Assembly (NCBI RefSeq): GCF_005771495.1
Contig: NZ_VAUW01000002.1
Coordinates: 186,001-250,000, forward strand
Origin: Maribacter sp. ACAM166
GTDB taxonomy: Bacteria > Bacteroidota > Bacteroidia > Flavobacteriales > Flavobacteriaceae
Direction: 5' to 3'
Length of the DNA: 64,000 nt
Shown: one piece after another, positions 9,801-17,707 of the stretch
Layout: every line of letters begins with the position of its first letter
How positions within the stretch are numbered: the first letter of the stretch is position 1
The notes under the pieces: generated by a model
What the model saw: only the letters and a program-made list of their open reading frames with translations
The model's database searches: none
What the model was told of the DNA's origin: nothing
Made by a program: the position numbers and the translations under genes

Positions 9801-10996
9801 GAAAAGCTACCTCCGTTAAAACCGCCTTCAACGGTAGCTATTTCTCTAATATTGTCATTAAGCGCACCGCCATTACCAATTAATGCGGGGTCAAAATCAT
9901 TGGCATTGTTCCTAGGCCTTAAATCACTAGGTCCATTAAAAAACCCAGCAGCATTACCATTATTCTGCCCCACCCTAGTTTTTGTAGCATCTGCCTCACC
10001 TAAATCTTGAATAGCAACCACATTACGAACATTCAATGTTTGCTGACTTCTATTTGTAACCCAAACCTCTATACGTGTAATTTGAACCTGACTCTGTACA
10101 TACGGATAGGTAGAAAGTGCACGATCATAATTATCCCTAAAATATTGCGATAAGAAGAAATGTCTATTCTCGTCATAGTCCAATGCGGTCAATGAGAATT
10201 CATTTAGTGTTCCACCACCTTGAGCTACAACCGTATTATTTTGTGAACGTTGTTCAGAAAATACGGCTGTAACCGAAGTTTTACCAAACTGTAATTTGGT
10301 CTTGACACCAAAAAGACTCTGCGCTCCTTGAATCAATGAGCTATTTAATGGCATGTTCACATTACCAACTTCAATAGATTGTAATATATCATCTTCAGTA
10401 GGCATATAGTCTAACTTGACTATATTTTGAAAATCGAAAGTAGCTTCGGTATCATAATTGGCATTAACCTGTAAACGTTCACCAATTTTACCCAACATAC
10501 TAAGACTGATGCGTTGATCAAAATCAAATGAAAGATTGGTTCGATTTCGTGGAGAAAGTGAAGGGTTATCATTTTTCTGCCAAATCACCCCTAAATCCAT
10601 CGCAACAGAACCTTGTGGTATAATCTCAATTGTATTACCCCCAAAAATGGATTGAAAAAAGTTATTGTTTACATAAAAATTAGGAAGTAAGTTTTTACGC
10701 GCTTCTTCGCTACCTTCCTTTTTTCCGGAATAAGCATCTGATTTTTCTTTGAAATACGATTTAATCCCTTCCTTTTTAATTAGGTCAAAATATTGATCTG
10801 GGGTAAGAATAATTGGGTAGCCAATATTAAAATTACCTACGCTTTCATTATATATGTAGCGATCAAGTTTAGGATCATACACATATTTAGAAACGATACT
10901 TTCAGGATTTTCTATTAAAATCCTACCTAAATCGTATCCAGTTTTTACAGAATCAATCTTCTGCTCCTCAATTTCTTGCGCCATGGTGACTCCCAT
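3893..10996 (-). CDS. sprA: SprA, outer-membrane translocon of type IX secretion
   Basis: A giant protein of 2367 residues (from the first ATG) matching the SprA/Sov family. SprA is the very large outer-membrane beta-barrel pore through which type IX secretion exports adhesins and enzymes, and it is needed for gliding in Flavobacterium. Visible hallmarks are the size, the Asn-, Asp- and Tyr-rich composition, many alternating beta-strand segments, and a final aromatic strand (FTIRYNFGN) typical of outer-membrane barrels. The ATG start lies inside the signal peptide: the open frame continues upstream through KNLKTSFKYNFLFFIFFAFM, and the only plausible start there is an ATT at 11056-11054. I give the conservative ATG coordinates, but the real protein probably starts at that ATT (about 2387 residues). 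It follows ruvA on the same strand, and gcvH lies downstream. Confidence 0.95.
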   Translation of the reverse strand: MGVTMAQEIEEQKIDSVKTGYDLGRILIENPESIVSKYVYDPKLDRYIYNESVGNFNIGYPIILTPDQYFDLIKKEGIKSYFKEKSDAYSGKKEGSEEARKNLLPNFYVNNNFFQSIFGGNTIEIIPQGSVAMDLGVIWQKNDNPSLSPRNRTNLSFDFDQRISLSMLGKIGERLQVNANYDTEATFDFQNIVKLDYMPTEDDILQSIEVGNVNMPLNSSLIQGAQSLFGVKTKLQFGKTSVTAVFSEQRSQNNTVVAQGGGTLNEFSLTALDYDENRHFFLSQYFRDNYDRALSTYPYVQSQVQITRIEVWVTNRSQQTLNVRNVVAIQDLGEADATKTRVGQNNGNAAGFFNGPSDLRPRNNANDFDPALIGNGGALNDNIREIATVEGGFNGGSFSGGYNPNQGFDYALLENARKLEQGRDFDFNTQLGYISLSQRLSNDEVLGVAFQYTFQGEVFQVGEFANGGLDATTISQGTNPIIENNTLILKLLKSNITNINDPIWDLMMKNIYATGAFRLSEEDFKLNILYSNPTPRNYITPVEEGPGTGWPEGFDERILLSVFNMDRLNVYNDIQPGGDGFFDFVPGQTIDIQGGRIIFTKVEPFGQFLFEELENGNSGQYNNTSAYNANQEQYVFRDMYELTKSAALQDPEKNKFLLKGKYKSEGSNGIPIGAFNVPRGSVRVTAGGRQLQEGIDYTVNYQAGTVQILDPSLEASNVPINISVENNAVFGQQTRRFTGVNIEHQFSKNFILGGTLLNLNERPLTQKANFGVEPVNNTIFGLNGNFSTEVPWLTRMVNKLPNIDTDVPSNVSVRAEMAMLKPNSPKNANFEGETTTYLDDFEGAQALIDIRASLGWTISSMPLEFGNGGQLFGSSPEDPDNLLNGYGRAKLSWYTIDPIFYTNQSPAGINKDDISINPTRRVFIDEVFPQTDVAQGQTQVQGTLDMVYYPATKGPYNNNPNFESEGSSNRWGGMMRSLSSTDFEQSNVEFVQFWVMDPYVDGISTGAGELVLNLGNISEDILRDGKKQYENGLPGVDSNDFVAPTSWGEVPATQSLIYAFDASEPNRSLQDIGFDGLNDSNESTIFTNNEGDDPALDNYQYYLNREGSILERYVDFNSPDGNSPVAVTNTNRGSTTLPDVEDIDRDLTMNTVNSYYEYRIAIKPNTTINDEYVTDIREGVASGNRIPNGDEVSYRWIQYKIPLSDFTDAVGGITDFRSISFMRMYMTGFNSPTVLRFATLDLVRGDWRTYTKSLQDPDIDNNPADDGATLDVNTVNIEENSNRSPIPYVLPPGVIREQLNNNNTIIRQNEQSLSLLVENLEAQDARGVFKNLNIDIRQYEQLKMFMHAEKIVDSDYADTSTPLVGFLRMGTDFSQNYYQIELPLQFTPFTAVSDSEIWPEINELNVTLSDLNKVKSLWITGGDLSEIRFFEVDNGDVIPVNEFDIRTPGRVRIGIKGNPSLGSIRTIMVGVKNQDNLPARGEVWFNELRLAGLDNNGGWAAVASVDANIADFANISATGSTSTSGFGTIDQMPNERAREDAISYDIVTNVNVGQLLPKQWGIQLPFNYGISEQIITPEFDPVYDDLKLDDLINAAPNQEAADEIREQAEDYTKRTSINLIGVRKDRGEEADANFYDVENFTFNYSYNETDHRDFEIAQLRDQSINTGFVYNHSFEPVEFAPLAKKDSLFTGKYWQWLKDLNLNVLPATIGVNSNINRQFNAQRFRDVREEGVDRLELPELQQRNYLFNWQYAVNYNLTKSLRLNLTASNNNIVRNYFNEDKPTESVDRINNELGLWDGFFDIGEPNRHSQQMQLNYEVPFAKIPALDFISTQYTYTSNFDWQRGGDALREVVGTDINTVQNANTHTITSSLTLQKFYDMLGLKKREAPKASAVGPIRRDKAGVLAEGQEKIKGKTSDMFNTVVDIVTMVKRLNLNYSENNGTVLPGYTQSVGFIGTARPTIGFIFGSQADVRFEAARNGWLTTFPEFNEQFIQRTNKQLNITATAQPTRDITIDLVADRQYSNSYQENFNVTDQDYIVQLGNNYGSFSISTMMIGTAFGKSDEFDSDTFAEFKENRITIANRLVADRGEAAGTIDEDGFPQLYGKTQQEVLLPAFFAAYTGQDAGRVNLDTFRDIPIPNWSIKYTGLMKNKWFKKKFKRFSLSHGYRSAYSINSYQTNLEKVQLRNDGLPQVNNENGDLLSDLILNNVVLTDQFNPLVRVDFEMKNSISVLAEVRTDRAMSLSFDNNLMTEINGKEYTLGMGYRFKDVKFVTNIGGNKTRLKGDLNLKADVTLRDNITIIRNLDIDNNQITSGQNLLSLKFTADYALSKSLNALFFYDHSFSQFAVSTAFPQTTINTGFTIRYNFGN

Positions 10997-11077
10997 GAAA
11001 GCAAAAAATATAAAGAATAAAAAATTATACTTAAAAGAAGTTTTAAGATTTTTAATCGCCCCGTATTTTTAGACTTA

Positions 11078-11659
11078 TTACAAATTTTTGAGCGCGAGTT
11101 TGATGATATTCTCTACGCTTAAGGAAGTATCTTGACTAAGCACTTTATCGACAACCCTTTCTGCCTGTTTACGTGCGAAGCCTAGAACTTCTAAAGCAGA
11201 TAACGCTTCATCTTTATTTGTATTGTTTGCACTTAGTGAAACTTCGTCTATATCATAGACTTTTAATACCTTGTCTCTAAGATCTAAAATAACACGCTGG
11301 GCTGTTTTGGTTCCTATTCCTTTTATCGCTTGAATGGCTGGTGCGTCGCCATTAGCAATTGCATCCCTTATTTGCGATGGAGACATAGAAGAAAGCATTG
11401 TTCTTGCAATGTTAGATCCAATACCTGAAACTGATATCAAAAGCCGAAATATTTCACGTTCAGATTTTTCCACAAACCCATAAAGAGTATGTGAATCTTC
11501 CTTCACTTGAAGGTGGGTAAATAGAGAAATACTTTCATCTTCAGGTAATTTCGAAAAGGTATTTAATGAAATATTTACAAAATAACCTACGCCGCCACAT
11601 TCAACTATGACATGTGTTGGATTTTTTTCTACTAATTTTCCTCTTAAGTGATGTATCAT
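11078..11659 (-). CDS. ruvA: Holliday junction DNA helicase subunit RuvA
   Basis: A 193-residue protein of the family that binds four-way DNA junctions as tetramers and loads the RuvB motor for branch migration. The N-terminal OB-fold domain (MIHHLRGKLVEKNPTHVIVE...) is followed by two helix-hairpin-helix motifs, GISGIGSNIA-like (SVSGIGSNIARTML, about 82-95) and AIKGIGTKTAQRVI (about 117-130), and a C-terminal RuvB-contacting domain ending in IIKLALKNL. Length is standard. It sits between maeB and sprA on the same strand; ruvB is 5 kb away on the same strand rather than adjacent, so the two subunits are expressed from separate units. Confidence 0.97.
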   Translation of the reverse strand: MIHHLRGKLVEKNPTHVIVECGGVGYFVNISLNTFSKLPEDESISLFTHLQVKEDSHTLYGFVEKSEREIFRLLISVSGIGSNIARTMLSSMSPSQIRDAIANGDAPAIQAIKGIGTKTAQRVILDLRDKVLKVYDIDEVSLSANNTNKDEALSALEVLGFARKQAERVVDKVLSQDTSLSVENIIKLALKNL

Positions 11660-11672
11660 ATTCCCTTAAATT

Positions 11673-11710
11673 AAATAGGGAAATTAAGTCTATCACCTAT
11701 TTCCCTATTT
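11673..11710. repeat. 12-bp inverted repeat between maeB and ruvA
   Basis: AAATAGGGAAAT (11673-11684) is repeated in inverted form as ATTTCCCTATTT (11699-11710) with a 14-base gap. It could form a hairpin in the maeB-ruvA intergenic transcript or be a protein-binding site. No T-run follows on the minus strand, so it is a poor terminator. Confidence 0.4.
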
Positions 11711-11731
11711 CTATTTTATTGTGAATTTAAC

Positions 11732-14026
11732 CTATTTTGTCTCTTTAGCCTTTTTACGCTTTTCACGTTCTTGAGCATCAATCACGGCAACTGCTGCCAT
11801 ATTTACAATTTCATCAACACTAGCCCCTAATTGCATAATATGTACCGATTTTCTCAAACCGACCATAATTGGCCCAATTGAATCTGCACTATTTAATTCT
11901 TTTAGTAATTTATAGGTGATGTTGGCCGATTCTAAATTTGGAAAAATCAATGTGTTTACTGTTTTTCCTGCAAGTTTTGAAAATGGGAAATTACTTTGAT
12001 GCAACTCTTTGTTTAACGCGAAATCTGTTTGAATTTCACCGTCAACAACTAAGTTAGGTCTATTTTCGTGCAGAATTCGAACCGCTTCCCTTACTTTTCT
12101 TGCATTTGTATGTGTAGAAGAGCCAAAGTTAGCATAACTCAACATTGCCAAAACCGGGTCGAACCCAAAGGTTGAAGCTACATTAGCGGTCATTTGAGCT
12201 ATATCTGCAAGTTCTTCAGCATTTGGCTCAATATTTATAGAGGTATCTGCTAAAAATAAGGGGCCCCTTTCAGTAATCATAATATTTACAGTAGCCACTT
12301 TCTTTACACCAGCAGCCCTACCTATCACCTCCAAAATTGGTTTCACCACCGTTGGATATGCCCTTGAATAACCCGATATCATTCCATCGGCATCACCTTC
12401 TAAAACCATCATAGCGCCAAAATAATTACGTTCCCGCATTTTTATTTTCGCACTGTAAAAGGTAACTCCACTACGTTTACGGCTCTCCCAATATTTAGTG
12501 GCGTACCGAATATGACGCTCATCAAATTCTTCTGACATTGGATCAATGATAACAAGATCGGCATCAAACTCCAATTCCTTCTTAAATTCTAAAATGACAT
12601 CCTTTCTACCTAACAGTATAGGAACTGCAATACCTTCTTCGTGTACAATCTGAGCTGCTTTTAAAACATCTAGGTGATCTGCCTCTGCAAAGACAATATT
12701 CTTCGCATTAGTGCGAGCTCTACCGTGTAACAAACGAACAACTTTATTATCGTTGCCAGAACGTAGCATTAATTCTTCTCTATACTTATCCCAATCTTGA
12801 ATAGGCGCTTTTGCAACACCACTTTCCATTGCCGCTTTGGCAACGGCTGGGGGTATTTCGTAAATTAGACGCTGATCATTAGGTTTCGGAATAATATATT
12901 CTTTTCCAAAAGTCAGCCTGGTTTCACCATACGCTATATTTACTTGCTCTGGCACCGGTTGTTTTGTTAAATCGGCCAATGCTTTTACTGCAGCCATTTT
13001 CATAGCCTCGTTAATTGCGGTTGCCCTAACATCTAAAGCTCCCCTAAAAATAAAGGGGAAACCTAGTACGTTATTAACTTGGTTTGGATGATCAGATCTT
13101 CCCGTAGCCATGATGATATCCTTACGGGCAGCAATTGCTATATTATAATCTATTTCAGGATCTGGGTTTGCCATTGCAAATACAATCGGATTGTCTGCCA
13201 TGGAGATTAGCATTTCTGGAGATACTATATTCGCAATGGAAAGGCCTACAAATACATCTGCATTTACCATGGCCTCATCAAGCGTATCTATTTTTCTATC
13301 TGTAGCGAATTCTTTCTTAGATTCTGCTAGATTTTCAGCGTCTTTTCGAATAACACCTTTGCTATCTAGCATGACAATATTCTCTGCCTTAGCACCAAAA
13401 GCTTTGTACAATTTAGTACATGAAACAGCCGCCGCACCAGCACCGCTAATTACAATACGAACTTCATCCATTCTCTTATTAGAGATTTCCAATGCATTTA
13501 ACAGGGCAGCCGAAGAAATGATTGCTGTTCCATGCTGATCATCATGCATTACCGGAATATCAAGTTCCTCCTTCAATCGGCGTTCTATCTCAAATGCTTC
13601 AGGAGCTTTTATGTCTTCAAGATTAATCCCGCCAAAGGTTGGGGCTATCATCTTAACCGTTTCAATAAATTTCTCTACATCTTCGGTATCTATTTCTATA
13701 TCTATACCATCGATATCGGAAAAAATCTTAAAAAGAAGAGCTTTCCCTTCCATAACAGGCTTAGATGCCTCGGGCCCTATATTCCCTAATCCTAAAACAG
13801 CAGTTCCATTTGAGATAATGGCTACTAAGTTCCCCTTAGAAGTATATTTATAAACGTTTTCTTTATCCTTTGCTATTTCCAAGCATGGCTCTGCTACTCC
13901 GGGCGAATATGCCAGTGCAAGATCTCGTTGTGTGCTATACGGTTTTGTTGGAACAATTTTTATCTTACCAGGCTGTGGTTTTGCATGGTAAATAAGCGCT
14001 TCCCTTCTTTGCTTTTCCTTGCTCAT
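11732..14026 (-). CDS. maeB: NADP-dependent malic enzyme with phosphotransacetylase-like domain
   Basis: A 764-residue two-domain enzyme that oxidatively decarboxylates malate to pyruvate with NADP+, supplying NADPH and pyruvate. The malic-enzyme half (about 1-430) shows AYSPGVAEPC, GTAVLGLGNIGP, the metal-binding DDQHGTA stretch and the nucleotide-binding VISGAGAAAVSC. The C-terminal half (about 430-764) is a phosphate acetyl/butyryl-transferase-like domain, which in the characterised E. coli MaeB is regulatory rather than catalytic. Length matches the MaeB class. It is the first gene of the maeB-ruvA-sprA run; a TAAATTTG box lies 21-28 bases before the start, without a clear upstream TTG. 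Confidence 0.96.
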   Translation of the reverse strand: MSKEKQRREALIYHAKPQPGKIKIVPTKPYSTQRDLALAYSPGVAEPCLEIAKDKENVYKYTSKGNLVAIISNGTAVLGLGNIGPEASKPVMEGKALLFKIFSDIDGIDIEIDTEDVEKFIETVKMIAPTFGGINLEDIKAPEAFEIERRLKEELDIPVMHDDQHGTAIISSAALLNALEISNKRMDEVRIVISGAGAAAVSCTKLYKAFGAKAENIVMLDSKGVIRKDAENLAESKKEFATDRKIDTLDEAMVNADVFVGLSIANIVSPEMLISMADNPIVFAMANPDPEIDYNIAIAARKDIIMATGRSDHPNQVNNVLGFPFIFRGALDVRATAINEAMKMAAVKALADLTKQPVPEQVNIAYGETRLTFGKEYIIPKPNDQRLIYEIPPAVAKAAMESGVAKAPIQDWDKYREELMLRSGNDNKVVRLLHGRARTNAKNIVFAEADHLDVLKAAQIVHEEGIAVPILLGRKDVILEFKKELEFDADLVIIDPMSEEFDERHIRYATKYWESRKRSGVTFYSAKIKMRERNYFGAMMVLEGDADGMISGYSRAYPTVVKPILEVIGRAAGVKKVATVNIMITERGPLFLADTSINIEPNAEELADIAQMTANVASTFGFDPVLAMLSYANFGSSTHTNARKVREAVRILHENRPNLVVDGEIQTDFALNKELHQSNFPFSKLAGKTVNTLIFPNLESANITYKLLKELNSADSIGPIMVGLRKSVHIMQLGASVDEIVNMAAVAVIDAQEREKRKKAKETK

Positions 14027-14144
14027 GTTCTTGTATTTTAAAAAATCAAATTTAAAGGTAATCTTTAAAAAAGCGTGAAAAGAAAGTATTTTTATGTGAA
14101 CAAAATTAGCACCTAGATAAGCGCTTCTAAAATCAATAAACTAA

Positions 14145-15464
14145 TTATAATTCTAGAACTTCTTCCTTATTTTCCTCATTCAAACGCATTGCAAAAATAG
14201 CAGCAAAAGCAAACAAGGCGCCTGCAAATAACATTGCATTGATGGCGTTACTACCTAATAGATACTTATAGATAGGTCCGAATGTTAGGGTTTCAATACC
14301 CATAGGAATAACAATCATCATATTTAGTATTCCCATATACACCCCTCGCCTTTCTTGCGGCACCACTTTGGAAACCATTGTATATGGTATTCCCATCATT
14401 GCGGCCCACCCTACACCGAACAACACCATAGGTACTAAAACCAATAGAGGGTCTTGAATATATGGAATGGAAAATAAAGCTATTGCTGTACCTGCCAAAC
14501 TTAAAGCGTACACTTTTTTACCGCCACATTTAAGCGTTAAAGGCACTAATGCTAACGCCACAAGCATCGTAACTATATTATAAGTCAAACTCATTTGTGC
14601 CGATTGTGATGCCGCTTCACCCGTAGAATACCCCATGGTAAGCTTAAATAATGGGGTTGTATACTGCCAATAAATAAACAGAGCATACCACTGAAAAAGA
14701 TAAACAGCACCTAGCTTCCACATGAATTTTGGCATTTTCTGAATAGACTCTGAAATCTCTTTGAAGGGTAATGCGATTCGCTCAGCAAAAGGCTTTGCTT
14801 TCGCTTTATTAATTTCTGACAACTCTTCAGAACTAGGCGGAATTTCAGGCGTTTTTAAAACAGACCATAAAATGGTAGTAATCGATAGAATAGCTCCTAT
14901 ATAAAATGAGTAATACAACCAAGTGGGTATAGATCCAACTACCTCTACAGATTCACCCGAAAACAGGTATTGAAACAAAACAATAGAACCATTAGCCAAA
15001 AGTATACCAGCACCAACAAATAAACTTTGCATTTGATATCCTAAACTCAATTGCTTTTCGGGTAATTTATCACCAACAAAAGCACGATAAGGCTCCATAG
15101 CCATATTATTCCCCACGTCTAAAATCCATAATAGCCCTACGGCAAACCATAATACAGGACTTGTTGGGAAGGCAAACAAACATAAACTACCCAAAATTGC
15201 ACCAATCAAAAAATAAGGTTTACGACGGCCCCATCGAGCTGACCAAGTTTTATCAGACATAGCCCCTATGATAGGCTGCACAATCAATCCCGTAATTGGG
15301 CCTGCAATATTTAAGATTGGAAGCATGTCTTCTGGCGCACCTAAATATAAAAATATTGGGTTAATTGCTGTTTGCTGTAGTCCGAAACTATATTGGATGC
15401 CTAGAAACCCAACATTCATATTAAATATCTGCCAAAAACTAAGACTCGGTTTACTTATTTTCAT
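14145..15464 (-). CDS. MFS transporter, SLC45/sucrose-symporter-like
   Basis: A 439-residue protein with about twelve hydrophobic segments. The loop between helices 2 and 3 reads [19 protein letters not shown], the RWGRR(K/R)P signature of the glycoside-pentoside-hexuronide/SLC45 sugar symporters. A second signature-like loop, [17 protein letters not shown], precedes helix 10. It most likely imports a di- or oligosaccharide with protons; the sugar cannot be read from the sequence, and no glycosidase or SusCD genes flank it. It stands alone between queG and maeB on the same strand. The 166 bases upstream hold no obvious promoter. Confidence 0.8.
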   Translation of the reverse strand: MKISKPSLSFWQIFNMNVGFLGIQYSFGLQQTAINPIFLYLGAPEDMLPILNIAGPITGLIVQPIIGAMSDKTWSARWGRRKPYFLIGAILGSLCLFAFPTSPVLWFAVGLLWILDVGNNMAMEPYRAFVGDKLPEKQLSLGYQMQSLFVGAGILLANGSIVLFQYLFSGESVEVVGSIPTWLYYSFYIGAILSITTILWSVLKTPEIPPSSEELSEINKAKAKPFAERIALPFKEISESIQKMPKFMWKLGAVYLFQWYALFIYWQYTTPLFKLTMGYSTGEAASQSAQMSLTYNIVTMLVALALVPLTLKCGGKKVYALSLAGTAIALFSIPYIQDPLLVLVPMVLFGVGWAAMMGIPYTMVSKVVPQERRGVYMGILNMMIVIPMGIETLTFGPIYKYLLGSNAINAMLFAGALFAFAAIFAMRLNEENKEEVLEL

Positions 15465-15631
15465 CTCGATTGATTAATCTCTACTCTAGAACACCATTAC
15501 GATATTCGTATTAAATAGATATAAATATTTAGGATTTTATACTATTTACTGCCCAGCAATATAATATAATTAAGTCTTTGTTCAATTAATCCAACAAACA
15601 AAAACTAGCGCAAACGATTGAGTAGAAAATT

Positions 15632-16558
15632 TTATTGTAGAAATTCAATATTTCTGGTGATCCCTGCAAATTTGGTACGTTTAACTGCAGATTTTTTAAA
15701 GACTTTTTTAAAGACATCTTCTGTAATTTCCTCCCAGTCCTTTTTTGTCATGGAAAGTAGATCTGGATTCGGATTGAACAGCGGCTCAGCGTGTGGTTTA
15801 GAAAATTTGTTCCAAGGGCAAACATCTTGACAGATATCACACCCAAATGCCCAATCATCAAAACTACCTTTAACTTCGATGGGTAACTCATTCTTCAACT
15901 CGATAGTAAAATAAGAAATACATTTACTACCATCTACAACATAAGGCTCCACGATTGCTTGAGTAGGGCAAGCATCTAAACATGCAGTGCATGTGCCACA
16001 ATGATCTGTAACCGCATGATCATATTCAAGTTCTATATCCACAATAAGTTCTGCAATGAAATAAAAAGACCCAACCTGTTGAGTCAGTAGGTTACTATTT
16101 TTACCAATCCAACCTAAACCGCTCTTAGCCGCCCAGGCCTTATCTAATACTGGAGCTGAGTCTACAAACGCCCTACCATTCACTTCGCCAATTTCTTCAG
16201 AAATAAATTCTTGAAGTTCTCTTAATTTAGATTTTATGACATGATGATAATCTTGCCCATAGGCGTATTTGGAGACCTTATAGGTGTTTTCGACTTGTGT
16301 TTCCTCTGGATAATAATTTAGGAGAAGCGAAATCACAGATTTTGAACCTTCTACCAATAAACGCGGATCCAATCTTTTGTCGAAATGGTTTTCCATATAC
16401 CCCATTTCGCCATTCATGTTTTTATGAAGCCATTTCTCTAATCTAGGAGCTTCTTCCTCTAAAAAATCTGCCTTAGATATACCGCATGATAAAAAACCAA
16501 GGCGTTTGGCTTCGGTTTTAATACTAGCTGACCATTTAGATTTTATATCGATACTCAA
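15632..16558 (-). CDS. queG: Epoxyqueuosine reductase QueG
   Basis: A 308-residue cobalamin-dependent iron-sulfur enzyme that performs the last step of queuosine synthesis on tRNA, reducing epoxyqueuosine in the anticodon wobble position. Two [4Fe-4S] motifs are clear: [12 protein letters not shown] (C187, C190, C193, C197) and CDICQDVCP (C240, C243, C247), with a further C213. [13 protein letters not shown] (about 131-143) carries the presumed proton-donor Asp133. The start appears to be TTG, whose last two bases are the first two of the ruvB TGA (TTGA overlap), and no usable ATG exists nearby; this implies translation coupled to ruvB. The C-terminus is slightly shorter than the E. coli protein, as in other Bacteroidota, lacking the HEAT-like extension. 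Confidence 0.95.
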   Translation of the reverse strand: MSIDIKSKWSASIKTEAKRLGFLSCGISKADFLEEEAPRLEKWLHKNMNGEMGYMENHFDKRLDPRLLVEGSKSVISLLLNYYPEETQVENTYKVSKYAYGQDYHHVIKSKLRELQEFISEEIGEVNGRAFVDSAPVLDKAWAAKSGLGWIGKNSNLLTQQVGSFYFIAELIVDIELEYDHAVTDHCGTCTACLDACPTQAIVEPYVVDGSKCISYFTIELKNELPIEVKGSFDDWAFGCDICQDVCPWNKFSKPHAEPLFNPNPDLLSMTKKDWEEITEDVFKKVFKKSAVKRTKFAGITRNIEFLQ

Positions 16559-17577
16559 AATAAACCTGGTTGATTTCCACCTTTAACTCTTCCAAGGTGT
16601 GTATAGGCTAGTTCAGTGACTTCACGACCACGAGGGGTTCTCATTATAAATCCTTGTTGAATTAAAAAGGGCTCATAGACTTCTTCAATTGTTTCAGAAC
16701 TTTCAGATACTGCGGTAGCCAATGTAGAAATCCCAACTGGGCCACCTTTAAATTTATCGATAATGGTCAATAAAATCTTATTATCCATTTCGTCTAACCC
16801 ATGTGCGTCAACATTTAATGCCTTAAGACTAAACCTAGAAATTTCCATATCAATTGACCCATTCCCCTTTATTTCGGCGAAATCTCTTACCCTTCGCAAC
16901 AAGGCATTACAAATTCTAGGTGTGCCTCTACTTCTACCAGCAATTTCAATAGCCGCATCTTGAGTAATGGGCACTCGTAATATTTCGGCACTACGTTCAA
17001 CAATTGTAGAAAGTAATTCGGTGGAATAATATTGCAACCTACTTTGAATACCAAATCGAGCACGCATTGGGGCAGTTAATAATCCTGAACGCGTGGTTGC
17101 CCCTATCAACGTAAATGGATTTAAATTAATTTGAACAGAGCGTGCGTTAGGCCCTGTTTCAATCATTATATCGATCCTAAAATCCTCCATTGCAGAATAC
17201 AAATACTCTTCTACTATAGGGCTTAATCTATGAATTTCGTCAATGAATAATACATCGCGCTCATCTAAGTTTGTTAACAGACCCGCTAAATCTCCTGGCT
17301 TATCTAATACTGGGCCAGAGGTAATTTTAATACCCACTCCCAACTCATTCGCTAAAATATTTGCTAACGTTGTCTTACCCAAGCCCGGCGGGCCATGAAA
17401 CAACGTGTGGTCCAGCGCCTCACCCCTTCTATTTGCAGCTTCTACAAACACTTTAAGATTTTCAAGCACCTGCTCTTGACCTGTAAAATCGTCAAAGTTT
17501 ATTGGCCGTAAAGCTCTTTCAATATCCAGCTCTTCATTGGAGAAACCTTCGGCAGATGCGTCTAAATACTCGTTCAT
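16555..17577 (-). CDS. ruvB: Holliday junction branch-migration ATPase RuvB
   Basis: A 340-residue AAA+ motor that forms hexamers on DNA either side of a RuvA-bound junction and drives branch migration. The Walker A motif GPPGLGKTT is at 62-70, Walker B is LFIDEIHR, sensor 1 and the arginine finger lie in [19 protein letters not shown], and sensor 2 is [17 protein letters not shown]-terminal winged-helix DNA-binding domain ends the protein ([18 protein letters not shown]). Length is typical. A TATCTTTG box lies only 8-15 bases before the ATG, so the mRNA may be nearly leaderless. It overlaps queG by 4 bases, forming a two-gene operon. Confidence 0.97.
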   Translation of the reverse strand: MNEYLDASAEGFSNEELDIERALRPINFDDFTGQEQVLENLKVFVEAANRRGEALDHTLFHGPPGLGKTTLANILANELGVGIKITSGPVLDKPGDLAGLLTNLDERDVLFIDEIHRLSPIVEEYLYSAMEDFRIDIMIETGPNARSVQINLNPFTLIGATTRSGLLTAPMRARFGIQSRLQYYSTELLSTIVERSAEILRVPITQDAAIEIAGRSRGTPRICNALLRRVRDFAEIKGNGSIDMEISRFSLKALNVDAHGLDEMDNKILLTIIDKFKGGPVGISTLATAVSESSETIEEVYEPFLIQQGFIMRTPRGREVTELAYTHLGRVKGGNQPGLF

Positions 17578-17707
17578 ATCCTAACAAAGATAGACAAACA
17601 CAAGACAACTTCATCAGTAAGTATTTTTCTGAATCCGTTTTTATTAATACCTAAAGTAAGCGTTAAATACTATCTAAGATTGAACATTAAATTTGTAAAT
17701 TCATCTT

